DNA of 64,000 nucleotides from Neopararhizobium haloflavum (GCF_002750855.1 NZ_NWUC01000007.1:248001-312000), one strand, 5' to 3'; numbered from the stretch's first letter, positions 1 to 9,257 are shown. Notes: generated by a model not told the origin, from the sequence alone. A program made the numbers and translations.

Positions 1-385
1 TCGCCTTGAAGAACTCGCTGAATTCAACCGGTTTCACGACGAAGGCATTGACCCCCAGCTCATAACTGGCAACGAGATCTTGCTCCTCACGCGAGGATGT
101 GAGCATGACGATCGGCACGTGCCTCAGATCGCTGTCGTGCTTGACGCGCTTGAGCACCTCCAGCCCATCAATCTTCGGCAGTTTCAGATCGAGCAGGACG
201 ACAGTCGGATCTCCCTCTTCCCGATCGGCATAAGGACCCTTGCGATAGAGATAATCCAGCGCTTCCTCGCCGTCGCGGGCGACAACGACCTCGTTCACCA
301 GCTGGCACTTCTCGAGTGCGGCGACCGTCAATTCCAGGTCTTTGGGACTGTCTTCGACAAGCAGGATCGGCCTCAGGTCAGACAT
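1..385 (-). CDS. CheY-like response regulator of the phytochrome operon (partial, C-terminus off the edge)
   Basis: A single receiver domain of the Rcp1-like type that accepts phosphate from bacteriophytochrome kinases. The 128 visible residues carry the acidic pair E11-D12, the phospho-acceptor D66 (in VVLLDLKLP), T96 and K118 (in VVKPVEF), so the domain is nearly complete and should be active. The gene runs off the left edge, so a few C-terminal residues are missing. Its ATG overlaps the end of the kinase gene by 8 nt, which suggests translational coupling. No output domain is visible; such regulators usually act by protein-protein contact. The role as phytochrome partner is inferred from position and type. 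Confidence 0.9.
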   Translation of the reverse strand, partial: MSDLRPILLVEDSPKDLELTVAALEKCQLVNEVVVARDGEEALDYLYRKGPYADREEGDPTVVLLDLKLPKIDGLEVLKRVKHDSDLRHVPIVMLTSSREEQDLVASYELGVNAFVVKPVEFSEFFKA

Positions 386-2588
386 GGGAACCTCGCTTCT
401 TGTTCGGCAGCGCAAATGAGAATGTCGCGCCTTTGTCAACTTCGCCCTCGGCCCAGATGCGCCCGCCATGGCGCTCGATAATGCGGCGTGTCAGCGCCAG
501 TCCGATGCCGGTGCCTTCAAAATCTTCAGCCCGTTGCAGACGTTGAAAGACCCCGAATAGCTTGTCGATATAAGCCATATCGAAGCCGACGCCATCGTCC
601 GTGATGCGATAGATTGCCTCGCCATCTCCCAGCGAACCGGTGATCTCGATCCGCGCGACCTCGTTGCGATTGGTATACTTCACCGCGTTCTCGATGACGT
701 TGTGCCACACCTGTCGCAGGAAGCTCGCGTCGCCCCAGGCACTCGGCAGCTTTTCGACATGCCAGTCGATCCTGCGGTCTTCATTCGCCAGCATCACCGT
801 GCGCTGCACTTCAAAGACGATCTTGTCCATGTCGACATTGGACGGCTTGAGCGCGGCCCGGCCGAGATGGGAAAAGTTGAGAAGGTCATCGACCAGACGA
901 CCGGCGGCAATCGCCGATTCGGCGATGCTTTCGATATAGTGCAGAGACTTCTCATCCAGATCCTTTTCACGGTCACGCAACAGTTCGGAATACCCGACAA
1001 TGTGGCGAAAAGGGGCCCGCAGGTCGTGCGAGACCGAATAGGAGAATGCCTCCAGTTCACGGTTGGAGCGCTGCAATTCCTGGGTGAGTTGCGCCAGGGC
1101 TTCGGCTTTTCGCAACACGATACCGACAATCCCCGAGCGCAGATCCCGCGCGGTACCCATTTCGGCGTCGCGCCAGGGCGTAGCGTGAAAGCGCAGTTGC
1201 TCTTTCCATGCCTCGAAGGAGCGACGCGGATGGATGCGTCCAGTTTCCCGGACGACTTCGTGCGGATCGCCGCTCCAGGTCACGCTGCGCAGCGTCTCGG
1301 GCCGGAACCAGAGAACCCAGTGAGGATGAAGCTCGGAAATACGGATCGCCATGAGGCCGCTTGCCGAACTCGCGAAACGCTCGGCGCCTTGCATGACACT
1401 GGCAAGCGTATCTGTCTGAAAGAGTTCGTTCTCCCCTTGCGTTTCAAGCCAAGTGGCCACGGCGCTGATATCGGCGTCTTCGGGCGTCTGCCCCACGGCA
1501 GCAATAGTCTCGTCAACCACGATCGCAGCGCCCTCGGCGGACACGAGAGCGAGCAAGTCGACCTTGTTCTCACACAGAGCCTTCAGCCAGTCGTCAGCAT
1601 GGGCCATTGCCGCAAGCAGCCGTCGCTGGATTGCACCAAGCTCAACGCGCAGTGCGGATTCGTGAGCCCTTTCGCGCGCCATGATTTGCGTCGCAAACGC
1701 CTGCACCACGAAATCGCAGGCTCCAAGACCATCGACGCCGACCATGTGCGGATCGGCGCTATGGCACGCCACCAGCCCCCACAACTCGCCGTCGACGATA
1801 ATCGAGACCGACATGGACGCATTGGTGCCCATGTTGCGCATGTATTCCAGATGAATGGGGGAAACGCTGCGCAGTTGAGCGAAGGACAGATCGAGCGGCG
1901 CTCCGGTTATAGGGCCATTCGGGGGTTCGATCGGCACTGGCACATAGCTGACATCGGGAATGATGCGCACTCTGTTGAGCCGATAGAGTTCGCGTGCCTG
2001 TGCCGGAATATCCTTGCTCGGAAAACGAAGGTCCAGATAGGTCGGCAGCTTTCCGCTATTGCTTTCCGCGATGACGTGGCCGTCCCAGGAATCGTCGAAC
2101 CTGTAGACGAGAACGCGGTCGAAGCCGGTCAGCGTTCGGACGAACTCGGCGGTGCGCGTGGCAGCGACATCGTCCGATTTCTCCACGCTGATACTCTCGG
2201 CGAAAGCCTTCAGTTTTGGAAACAAGCTCTGTATCGATCCGGCATCACCGGCCGGAGCGTGTTCGAATTCCACGATGACGCCGTCCGGCGTCTCATGCGC
2301 GCTGGCGACGACGTCTCGCCCCAGAAGTTTGCAGCTCTGCTGAAAACGCCCCTCTGGCTCTTCCAGCCAATCCGTCAGAGCTTGAATGAGCGGGTCAAGT
2401 TCTGCCGGCAAACGCTCGCCCGGGGCGACGGATTGTCCGAGAATGTCGCCGGCGTTGGCACTGGCTTGCACAATGTCCAGACGGTGTCGATGGAGAACCA
2501 CCAGTGCACCATGGGGCTGAATCGCGCCGGGAACGCGGATCGGCTCGCTTGCGCATGCTTCAAGATCGGATTGTCGTTCGTCGCTCAT
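378..2588 (-). CDS. bphP: Bacteriophytochrome sensor histidine kinase
   Basis: Red/far-red photoreceptor kinase of 736 aa. Order: N-terminal PAS with the bilin-attaching Cys12 shortly before IRVPGAIQPHGAL; GAF with the PxxDIPAQAR chromophore motif; PHY with the tongue motif PRRSF; HisKA with H521 in SYSVSHDLRAPF; HATPase with N-box HNVIENAVKYT and G-box GTGIGLAL. All elements for biliverdin binding and autophosphorylation are visible. The start at 2588 is chosen because it lies just before the Cys-containing segment and its ATG overlaps the heme oxygenase stop (ATGA); the longer open frame upstream is the heme oxygenase region in another frame. It lies between the gene making its chromophore and the gene for its likely response regulator. 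The controlled output is not visible. Confidence 0.96.
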   Translation of the reverse strand: MSDERQSDLEACASEPIRVPGAIQPHGALVVLHRHRLDIVQASANAGDILGQSVAPGERLPAELDPLIQALTDWLEEPEGRFQQSCKLLGRDVVASAHETPDGVIVEFEHAPAGDAGSIQSLFPKLKAFAESISVEKSDDVAATRTAEFVRTLTGFDRVLVYRFDDSWDGHVIAESNSGKLPTYLDLRFPSKDIPAQARELYRLNRVRIIPDVSYVPVPIEPPNGPITGAPLDLSFAQLRSVSPIHLEYMRNMGTNASMSVSIIVDGELWGLVACHSADPHMVGVDGLGACDFVVQAFATQIMARERAHESALRVELGAIQRRLLAAMAHADDWLKALCENKVDLLALVSAEGAAIVVDETIAAVGQTPEDADISAVATWLETQGENELFQTDTLASVMQGAERFASSASGLMAIRISELHPHWVLWFRPETLRSVTWSGDPHEVVRETGRIHPRRSFEAWKEQLRFHATPWRDAEMGTARDLRSGIVGIVLRKAEALAQLTQELQRSNRELEAFSYSVSHDLRAPFRHIVGYSELLRDREKDLDEKSLHYIESIAESAIAAGRLVDDLLNFSHLGRAALKPSNVDMDKIVFEVQRTVMLANEDRRIDWHVEKLPSAWGDASFLRQVWHNVIENAVKYTNRNEVARIEITGSLGDGEAIYRITDDGVGFDMAYIDKLFGVFQRLQRAEDFEGTGIGLALTRRIIERHGGRIWAEGEVDKGATFSFALPNKKRGSHV

Positions 2589-3205
2589 GCCCGCGCCCTC
2601 CCGTCCATCCAGCCGTCGAGCCGATGGAATATGGCGTTTGCGCTGGCAATCGCAGCATTGTGCGACGAAGGCGGCAGTTGGGAAAGTCGAGCTCGGGTTT
2701 CCCGCCACATCCGCCCGCATGCATCGCCATAAATGTCGAAATAGGCGATGCCACCGGCTGGAAACCACGCCTGTTGGCCAAGCCACCGGCCTATGACCTG
2801 GCTCCCGAGCGTCGATCCTTCGACGACGTAGAGCGCCCCGAGCGCCGACGGCAAGGATGGGGCCTCACGGTCAAGGGCCATCAGGTCGATGGACTCCGCC
2901 TCAACCCCGATCCGGCGCAAGTCTTTCGCAAGGACGCTGGTCTTTCGGCGCGGTTCCAGAAAAGCCGGATCGATCGGTGACCGGGCCAGCCAGATCTCCA
3001 ACGGAACCAGGAAGCCATACATGCGCGACAGGAAGTGCGCGACCCGCGTCCGGTCGATCGTGGACTGGGTCAGTCCGGCCGTGTCTTCCAATTGGCGATG
3101 CGCTTCTCCGGTTTCCTCCCGCAATCGTGCGAGAAAGCTGTGATCGAGCGCACTGGAGGACGTCGCCGCCTCATGCGGGCGGATCATCTCGTTCTGGTCG
3201 GTCAT
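2585..3205 (-). CDS. bphO: Heme oxygenase for bilin chromophore (BphO type)
   Basis: Cleaves heme to biliverdin IXalpha, iron and CO, supplying the phytochrome encoded directly downstream. The 206 aa protein has the proximal-histidine helix (EETGEAHRQLE) and the distal-helix glycine motif (YVVEGSTLGSQVI) of the bacterial HemO/BphO family. The ATG at 3205 is preferred over an in-frame extension to 3280 because it follows a GAAGG ribosome site and the extension has no family-like sequence. Its stop overlaps the bphP start by 4 nt. A strong 10-bp stem-loop sits 22 nt upstream of the start and may end upstream transcription or control this gene. Confidence 0.93.
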   Translation of the reverse strand: MTDQNEMIRPHEAATSSSALDHSFLARLREETGEAHRQLEDTAGLTQSTIDRTRVAHFLSRMYGFLVPLEIWLARSPIDPAFLEPRRKTSVLAKDLRRIGVEAESIDLMALDREAPSLPSALGALYVVEGSTLGSQVIGRWLGQQAWFPAGGIAYFDIYGDACGRMWRETRARLSQLPPSSHNAAIASANAIFHRLDGWMDGRARA

Positions 3206-3226
3206 GTTGCCTTCGCGATTGAGGAA

Positions 3227-3250
3227 GTCGCGCCTCGAGCGAGGCGCGAC
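3227..3250 (-). terminator. Perfect 10-bp stem-loop upstream of bphO
   Basis: GTCGCGCCTC (3227-3236), a GAGC loop, then GAGGCGCGAC (3241-3250): the arms are perfect complements. On the minus strand it lies about 96 nt after the DUF2076 gene stop and 22 nt before the bphO start. Only a few T residues follow, so it could be a weak intrinsic terminator of the upstream gene or a leader structure of bphO. The structure is seen directly; its role is inferred. Confidence 0.6.
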
Positions 3251-3345
3251 GATCTTCGCATTCGGTATGGACCGGCACAAGGAGCAACCGGCCGCAAATC
3301 AAACGACGACAAACCCCTCCGCGTTCCACCGCGACATATGAAGCC

Positions 3346-3891
3346 CTAGAAATCCATATCGCCCATGTCTCCGAAGTCCCCGCCCATGTCTTCATCCGGC
3401 CCGGCGTCGGCCGTCGCGGCACTCGCCTCGTCGCCTAAGAACATGCCGGCAATGGCATTGCCGAGCAGCACGCCGCCCGCAACGCCCATCGCGGTCTGTG
3501 CCGCGCCCGCAAGAAATCCGCCGCCCCGTCGGTCCATCCCCTGCCCCAGGGCTGACGCAGCTCCGGCGCCGGGTCGCTCGGTGCGCGGACGTCCGACGCT
3601 TGGGACCGAGCCGCGCGGACGAGACGTGCCGAACAGTCCGCCAAGGAACCCGCCACCGTTGGGCGCACCGGCCTGTTGACGCTCCAGTTCTTCGATCCGC
3701 TGCTGCGCAGCGTTCAGCGCCTGCTCCTGAACGATGATCGTTTGCGCCATATAGTACGGCGCTGCAGGCTGCCCGCTGATCTGCGTAGCAATCAAGTGTT
3801 CTGCATCGTCGTCGCGCGGGTTTCCCTGGGCTTCGACTTGCTTGAGCTTGCCGAAAAGATCTTCGATTGCATGCTGGTCGTTACGATCCAT
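3346..3891 (-). CDS. DUF2076 family protein
   Basis: A 181 aa protein of unknown function. The N-terminal ~75 residues form the conserved helical part of DUF2076 (DRNDQHAIEDLFGKL at the start, then a coiled-coil-like stretch rich in Q and E around residues 50-72). A Gly/Pro/Arg-rich linker follows, then a small glycine-alanine segment (GVAGGVLLGNAIAGMFLG, about 135-152) that could insert in or contact membranes, and an acidic Gly/Asp/Met tail. A clear GGAGGATG ribosome site precedes the ATG. It lies 66 nt downstream of pgpA on the same strand and may be the last gene of that unit. Similar proteins are described as periplasmic ligand-binding sensor-like, but I see no export signal. Confidence 0.8.
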   Translation of the reverse strand: MDRNDQHAIEDLFGKLKQVEAQGNPRDDDAEHLIATQISGQPAAPYYMAQTIIVQEQALNAAQQRIEELERQQAGAPNGGGFLGGLFGTSRPRGSVPSVGRPRTERPGAGAASALGQGMDRRGGGFLAGAAQTAMGVAGGVLLGNAIAGMFLGDEASAATADAGPDEDMGGDFGDMGDMDF

Positions 3892-3957
3892 GGATCATCC
3901 TCCGGAGGTTGGCCTTATTCTCAATGTGGGTATCGACGCTGCACGCGCCAAATCGCT

Positions 3958-4473
3958 TCATCGTCCACGCCCATGGCGCAAGACTGCGCAAGCCAAGGCG
4001 GCCACAAGCCCGGTCACCACTCCAGCCGCTACATCGTCCAGCATCACACCGAAGCCGCCAGGAAGGCGTTCGATCGGCTGCATTGGCCAGGGCTTCAGGC
4101 GATCGACGGCCAGAAAGAGGACGGCGAGCAGCGAAAGTCCGCCCAGCGAGACCCGATATCCCGACAGTCGGATCGCAATCACTGCACCAACATATCCCGC
4201 CACCTCGTCGACGACGACGCGTCGGTCGTCCTTGATCGCCGTGGCCGCCTCCCACGCAAAGGTGCTGACGACACCGGCAGCCAGAAGCGTTGCCCCGGCT
4301 GCCGCGACAGGGAGGGTCGAAACACGCGAGGCTAGCAGGCTGGCGAGCGGCACGGCGGTGGCGACCGCGAGGCCGGCGCGCAACGGGTCGACCAGCCCGG
4401 CCCCGAACCACGTCGATACCGCAACGAAGGGTGCGAAGAGCTGCAAACCCTCGAGCGGCAGCAACGTGATCAT
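3958..4473 (-). CDS. pgpA: Phosphatidylglycerophosphatase A family protein
   Basis: Membrane phosphatase that removes phosphate from phosphatidylglycerophosphate in phosphatidylglycerol synthesis. The 171 aa sequence has the PgpA family signatures VVDEVAGYVGAVI (around residues 86-98) and DRLKPWPMQPIERLPGGFG followed by MLDDVAAG, including the conserved Asp residues thought to bind metal. Several hydrophobic segments fit an integral inner-membrane protein. The N-terminus is less conserved and lacks the usual family opening, so the exact substrate is a little less certain. The ATG overlaps the stop of the TerC-family gene by 4 nt, indicating coupling. Confidence 0.85.
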   Translation of the reverse strand: MITLLPLEGLQLFAPFVAVSTWFGAGLVDPLRAGLAVATAVPLASLLASRVSTLPVAAAGATLLAAGVVSTFAWEAATAIKDDRRVVVDEVAGYVGAVIAIRLSGYRVSLGGLSLLAVLFLAVDRLKPWPMQPIERLPGGFGVMLDDVAAGVVTGLVAALACAVLRHGRGR

Positions 4474-5480
4474 GCGCGCCCCTCATCGCTGACTGCTGTG
4501 CTTTCGCCCCGCGCTTCCTGGCCGCGCGTCGACCACAGTGAGGCAGCGATCCCGGCAGCGAGGATACCGATCGTGATAGACAGCGACACCGCCGGCGGAA
4601 CCTTCGCCAGACCGAGCATGTCGGCGACAAAGACCTTGGAGCCGATGAAGATCAGCACGATCGACAGCGCATATTTCAGATAAACGAAGCGATGGATCAT
4701 CGCCGAAAGGGCGAAATACAGCGCCCTAAGACCGAGAATGGCGAATATGTTGGAGGTGTAGACGATATAGGGGTCCGTGGTGATCGCAAAGATGGCCGGG
4801 ATGGAATCGACCGCAAAGATCACGTCGGCGATCTCGACCAGGACGAGAGCAAGAAGCAAAGGGGTTGCAAACCGGCGAACGCGTCCCGTCGCCGGGTCTT
4901 CCTGGCGCACGATGAAATTCTGCCCGTGAAGCGTATCGGTGATGGGGAAACGGCGGCGCATGAACTTGAGCGCGGGATTGGATGCGACATCGTACTCGGA
5001 ATCGCCTGACAGAAGCATCTTGATACCGGTGATGACGAGAAACGCCGCGAAAAGGTAAAGAACCCATTCGAAGTTCTCGACGATCGCCGCGCCCGCACCA
5101 ATCATGATCCCGCGCAGAATGATGACACCAAGGATGCCATAGACCAGCACGCGATGCTGGTATTTCCGCGGAATGGCGAAATAGGAGAAGATCATGGCGA
5201 TGACGAAGATGTTGTCCATCGCCAGGCTTTTTTCCACAACGAAGCCGGTGAGGTACTCCATGCCGGATTGGCTGCCGAGCTGGAACCAGACGAAGCCGCC
5301 AAAGGCCAGACCGAGCGAGATGTAGAAGGCGGAAAGCCAAAGGCTCTCGCGCATCCCGATTTCGTGGTTGTCACGGTGCAGGACGCCAAGATCAAAGGCG
5401 AGAAGAAGCGCGACGAGGCCAATGAATCCAAGCCACATCCAGGCTGGCTGGCCCATGAGTTCGTAGAACAGGATTTCCAT
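4470..5480 (-). CDS. TerC/Alx family integral membrane protein
   Basis: A 336 aa polytopic protein of the TerC/Alx family; members are linked to manganese or other metal export and to pH or tellurite stress. Family hallmarks are seen: the early LLAFDLGVLHRDNHEIG segment, SLAMDNIFVIAMIFSYF, and the second repeat VEIADVIFAVDSIPAIFAI with its intramembrane Asp residues. About eight hydrophobic segments are visible. The ATG at 5480 gives the usual N-terminus; an in-frame GTG at 5501 is possible, and neither has a strong ribosome site. It appears to be the first gene of a unit with pgpA. The long leader between it and the divergent dehydrogenase (5481-5741) was checked for a manganese riboswitch without a convincing match. 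Confidence 0.88.
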   Translation of the reverse strand: MEILFYELMGQPAWMWLGFIGLVALLLAFDLGVLHRDNHEIGMRESLWLSAFYISLGLAFGGFVWFQLGSQSGMEYLTGFVVEKSLAMDNIFVIAMIFSYFAIPRKYQHRVLVYGILGVIILRGIMIGAGAAIVENFEWVLYLFAAFLVITGIKMLLSGDSEYDVASNPALKFMRRRFPITDTLHGQNFIVRQEDPATGRVRRFATPLLLALVLVEIADVIFAVDSIPAIFAITTDPYIVYTSNIFAILGLRALYFALSAMIHRFVYLKYALSIVLIFIGSKVFVADMLGLAKVPPAVSLSITIGILAAGIAASLWSTRGQEARGESTAVSDEGRA

Positions 5481-5741
5481 GAAAGTGAACGCCACCGACA
5501 CCGGTTGAAGAGCAGCCCGACATCACGAGTTGGGTCGGTAGCAATCGCCAGAGGGGCCCGGTGCTGCGTTCGAGGGAAGAAATGCTTCAATAAAGCCCTC
5601 AGATCAAGGTCCGCGGCACCAAAGCGTATGCGACAAACACACACATCTGCGTGAACCGTGAAGTCCCGAGCGTTGGCTGGGGCTGCTTGTCATCGTGTCG
5701 CAAATCATGCTTGTGGAGCCGAACGCGATGATTGGGAAACC

Positions 5742-7232
5742 ATGGCTGAACAACGCAACGCAGCGCTGACTGCAGGAACGCGCCCGCTCCCGGCGGTTGC
5801 GAGCCCCGCCTACATACCGGAAGATCACGGCTGCGGGATCGTCCATATCGGTGTCGGTGCTTTTCACCGCGCACACCAGGCCGTCTACACCGACGCAGCG
5901 CTCTCCGCCGCAGGCGGAGACTGGCGCATCATCGGCGTCAGCCTGAGAAGCCGGGACCAGGCCGATAGGCTCAATCCGCAAGACGGTCGCTATAGCCTGA
6001 TCGTGCGCCACGCCGACCGTGACGAAGCGCGGCTTGTCGCCAGCATCGACAAGGTCATTGTCGCACCGGATGATCCGGCTGCAGTGATCGCCGCCATCGC
6101 CGACCCCGCAACACGCATCGTAACGATCACCGTCACCGAAAAGGCCTATCCGGCAGATCAGTCGACCGGCCGCCTCGATATCGAAGAGCCGACGGTTCGC
6201 CACGACCTTGATCATCCCACGCGCCCGAAGGGTCTTATCGGTTACCTCCATGCCGGCCTGAAGCGCAGACATGAAGCGGGAAGCCCGCCGCTCACCGTGA
6301 TCAGTTGCGACAACCTGCCCGCAAACGGCCGCTTGCTGCGTCGCCTCGTTGAGGATTTTGCCGAACGGGCGGAGCCATGCGGCCCAACGCCGATCGGCGA
6401 GAACGTGCGGTTCCCTTCGAGCATGGTCGACCGCATCACGCCTGCGACTACATCACGTACCTACTCAGATGCAGAGCGGCTTATAGGCTGCAGCGACGCG
6501 GCGGCGGTGGAGACCGAGCCTTTCACGCAATGGGTGATCGAGGATGATTTCGCTGGCGACCGGCCGGCCTGGGACAAGGCCGGCGCGTTGTTCGTCGCCG
6601 ATGTCGAGCCCTATGAGCGGATGAAACTGCGAATGCTCAACGGCACCCATTCGCTCCTGGCCTACGCGGGGCATGTTGCCGGCTATACGCTGATCGCGCA
6701 ATGCGTCGCCGACAGCTCTCTCGCCGCGGTCGCCCGTATGCAGATGCGGGCGGCGGCCGGTACACTGCCCCCCATCGCCGGCGTCGATCTCGACACCTAC
6801 GCCAGCGACCTGATGCAACGGTTCTCCAACAAGGCCATCCGGCACGAAACGTATCAGATCGCGATGGACGGCACGCAGAAGCTCCCACCACGCATCTGCA
6901 TGCCGATCGCCGAAAACATTGCGGCAGGACAATCGATCGAGCCATTCGCCTTCGTCATCGCCGCCTGGATGCGCTATTGCCTGGGCGAGACCGATAGTGG
7001 AGAGCGCTATGCGCTGCGCGATCCGCGCGAGGACGAGATCAACCGCCGCCTCGCCGGCGCACCGCGCGAGGCGAATGCACTGTACGCAGCGCTCGCACCG
7101 GTGCTGCCCGGATTTGGTGGCAGCCCTGCGATTGTCGAGGAAGCCGTGACGAGCCGTCTCGACGACATGTTGAACGACGGCATGTGTGCAGCCATCGAGG
7201 CTGAGCATGCATCAGGATCGGCGCAGGGATAA
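5742..7232 (+). CDS. Mannitol dehydrogenase family oxidoreductase (mannitol 2-dehydrogenase or fructuronate reductase)
   Basis: Member of the polyol-specific long-chain dehydrogenases, which interconvert a polyol or hexonate and its keto sugar with NAD(H). The 496 aa length fits. The N-terminal Rossmann domain begins at IVHIGVGAFHRAHQAVY, and the catalytic signature K-x5-N-x2-H is present in MKLRMLNGTHSLLAY. The ATG at 5742 is chosen since the protein then starts just before the family's conserved region; upstream codons are not conserved in character. It stands alone between divergent terC and convergent fhuB, so no neighbouring sugar genes help to choose between D-mannitol, D-arabinitol or D-fructuronate. 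Confidence 0.88.
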   Translation: MAEQRNAALTAGTRPLPAVASPAYIPEDHGCGIVHIGVGAFHRAHQAVYTDAALSAAGGDWRIIGVSLRSRDQADRLNPQDGRYSLIVRHADRDEARLVASIDKVIVAPDDPAAVIAAIADPATRIVTITVTEKAYPADQSTGRLDIEEPTVRHDLDHPTRPKGLIGYLHAGLKRRHEAGSPPLTVISCDNLPANGRLLRRLVEDFAERAEPCGPTPIGENVRFPSSMVDRITPATTSRTYSDAERLIGCSDAAAVETEPFTQWVIEDDFAGDRPAWDKAGALFVADVEPYERMKLRMLNGTHSLLAYAGHVAGYTLIAQCVADSSLAAVARMQMRAAAGTLPPIAGVDLDTYASDLMQRFSNKAIRHETYQIAMDGTQKLPPRICMPIAENIAAGQSIEPFAFVIAAWMRYCLGETDSGERYALRDPREDEINRRLAGAPREANALYAALAPVLPGFGGSPAIVEEAVTSRLDDMLNDGMCAAIEAEHASGSAQG

Positions 7233-7256
7233 ACAGTAAGCCAAGACTTACCTTTA

Positions 7257-9257
7257 TCAGATCCGTTTGCGATCCGGCCGCGAGATCAGCCAGATCAGAT
7301 AGGGCCCACCGATGAGCGCTGCGAAGAGCCCGACCGGGAGTTGGTAGGGGAACGCGATCGTCCGCGCGAACCAGTCCGCCACCGCCATCAAGAGCGCACC
7401 GATCAGCACGGCTCCGGCCAGTTGAGGCAGGGCGCGACTAAGCCCGGCCATCCGCGCTGCGTGCGGCGCCATCAGACCGACAAAGGTGAGCGGGCCGACG
7501 ACAAGCGTTGCCGCGCCGGTCAAGAGCGCTGCTCCGACGATCAACAAGAACCGCGAGAGTGGCAGACCAAGACCCAGGTCACGCGCCACGACGGGGCCGA
7601 GCGGAAGAATATCGAGCCAACGCGCGGCGAACGGGACCAAGGGAATGAGCACCAGCGCACAGAGCACTGCGGTCAAGGCGTCCTTGGCCGTGATCGCATG
7701 GGTCGACCCGGTGAGCCATGCCAGCAACTGAAAAGCGCGCGGATCACCGCTTGCCATCAGGACGGTGAGCACGGCGCCGGCGAGCGAACCAAGCGCCACA
7801 CCGGCAAGAAGCACACGATCCGGTGAGAATTGCGCCCGATAGGCAAAGAACAGGATTGCCGTCGTGGCAATCCCTGCACCGGCGGCACTGCCGAGAAGGC
7901 GAGACAATGGATCGGCAAAATCAGACAAGAGCAGCACTGCTGCCAGACCGAGCCCGGCGCCCGATGCGACGCCCAGCACCTCCGGGCTCGCCATGGCGTT
8001 GCCAGTCAGGCGTTGGAGAATCGTTCCGGCGGCCGCCAGCATCGCCCCAGCCGCCATCGCGGCGGCGAGCGGCGGCGCACGCCATTCCAGGAGAGCGGCA
8101 AAGAGATCGCCCGTTGCAATTTGCCAGCCCTGCGGACTCTTCCCAAGCGAAAGACCGATCATCACGGCCACCGGTGTGATGACCAGCAGCGCCAGCAGAA
8201 CTCGGTATGGACGGATGAGACGCTGCGCGCCCGGCGGTCGGGTTCCCGCCTCGGTCGTTCCGCTCACATGTTTCAATCGCGGCAAGAGCCAGAGCAGCAG
8301 CGGACCGCCCATCAATGCGGTGACGGCGCCGGTCGGCACCAGAATGCCGCGCCCTTCCGCCATCAGTTGTACAAGTCCGTCCGTCAACCAAAGCAGGCCG
8401 GCGCCGATCAAGGGCGCCGAGATGAGCGTCTGGCGCATCGTGCGGGCACCGGCAATCCGGGCGAAAGCGGGAGCGGCAAGCCCAACGAAACCGATGATGC
8501 CAACGGCGGCAACAACCGAGGTGGCCAGCCAGACGGCAAGACCAAGTGCCGCAAAACGCGCCGTCTGGATCGCCAGGCCCAGATTGCGTGCACTGGCATC
8601 GTCGAGCCCGAGGATCGTCAGCGGCCGCAGAAGGCCCACCGCCAATACAGCCGCAATCGCCAACCTTAGACCAAGTCCAATGGCCGGATCCCAGCTTTGC
8701 TGTACGAGCGAGCCGCCGCCCCAGACAAAGAGCGACATCAGGTAATCCCCGCTGACGAGGATCAGCGCCGCACTGGCGGCGGACGCCATAAGGCTGACGA
8801 TCATTCCGGCAAGGATCACGGTGATCGGCGCCAAGGCTTGCCGCCAGGACAAGACCAGCACCAGACCCATAGCAGCCAATCCGCCGCCAAGTGCGATCCA
8901 CTCACGCATCGCGGCAAGAATGCCCGGCGCAACGATGAGACAGGCCGCCAGCGCCAGTTGCGCTCCCCCCGATATGCCGAGTGTGAATGGCGAGGCGATC
9001 GGGTTGCGCAGAACCCGCTGCATGATTGCGCCCGCAAGCCCGAGCGAGGCACCGCTGAGAATGGCAATGGCGGCGCGCGGCAGCGCGCTGAAGCGCAGCA
9101 GCACTTCGTCCATGGCGTCGGGACGGGGGTCGAAAAAGGCAGCCGGCCACCGACCAAAGCCCAGCACATGGCCGAAGTTGACGAGTGCCAGCATGAACGC
9201 CGCTATGATCAGTACGGCAGCGAGCAATCCGGCACGGTCACGCGATCCCTCAACCAT
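7257..9257 (-). CDS. fhuB: Ferric-hydroxamate ABC transporter permease, double-length (FhuB)
   Basis: Inner-membrane permease for ferric hydroxamate siderophores. At 666 aa it is a fusion of two FecCD-type permease halves (about residues 10-325 and 345-660), each with the loop that contacts the ATPase (for example ASPFTLGISGGAQ in the first half and ASPEVLGVASGAGLG in the second). FhuB of E. coli has the same double layout and nearly the same length. The ATG at 9257 overlaps the end of fhuD by 8 nt, which argues against a much longer open frame upstream. It is the last gene of the fhuA-C-D-B operon. Confidence 0.94.
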   Translation of the reverse strand: MVEGSRDRAGLLAAVLIIAAFMLALVNFGHVLGFGRWPAAFFDPRPDAMDEVLLRFSALPRAAIAILSGASLGLAGAIMQRVLRNPIASPFTLGISGGAQLALAACLIVAPGILAAMREWIALGGGLAAMGLVLVLSWRQALAPITVILAGMIVSLMASAASAALILVSGDYLMSLFVWGGGSLVQQSWDPAIGLGLRLAIAAVLAVGLLRPLTILGLDDASARNLGLAIQTARFAALGLAVWLATSVVAAVGIIGFVGLAAPAFARIAGARTMRQTLISAPLIGAGLLWLTDGLVQLMAEGRGILVPTGAVTALMGGPLLLWLLPRLKHVSGTTEAGTRPPGAQRLIRPYRVLLALLVITPVAVMIGLSLGKSPQGWQIATGDLFAALLEWRAPPLAAAMAAGAMLAAAGTILQRLTGNAMASPEVLGVASGAGLGLAAVLLLSDFADPLSRLLGSAAGAGIATTAILFFAYRAQFSPDRVLLAGVALGSLAGAVLTVLMASGDPRAFQLLAWLTGSTHAITAKDALTAVLCALVLIPLVPFAARWLDILPLGPVVARDLGLGLPLSRFLLIVGAALLTGAATLVVGPLTFVGLMAPHAARMAGLSRALPQLAGAVLIGALLMAVADWFARTIAFPYQLPVGLFAALIGGPYLIWLISRPDRKRI

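Noticed and set aside
702-2732. Long open frame antisense to bphP
   Set aside because: It is a GC-rich shadow of the phytochrome gene with no domain-like sequence; the minus-strand product is fully recognised.
5481-5741. Possible manganese (yybP-ykoY) riboswitch in the terC leader
   Set aside because: TerC/Alx genes are often controlled by it, but I could not find the conserved GGGGAGUAGC-like segment or a matching stem; a covariance-model search would settle it.
7236-7251. GTAAG-N6-CTTAC hairpin after the mannitol dehydrogenase-family gene
   Set aside because: A 5-bp AT-rich stem is too weak to support a terminator call, although the location between convergent genes is suitable.
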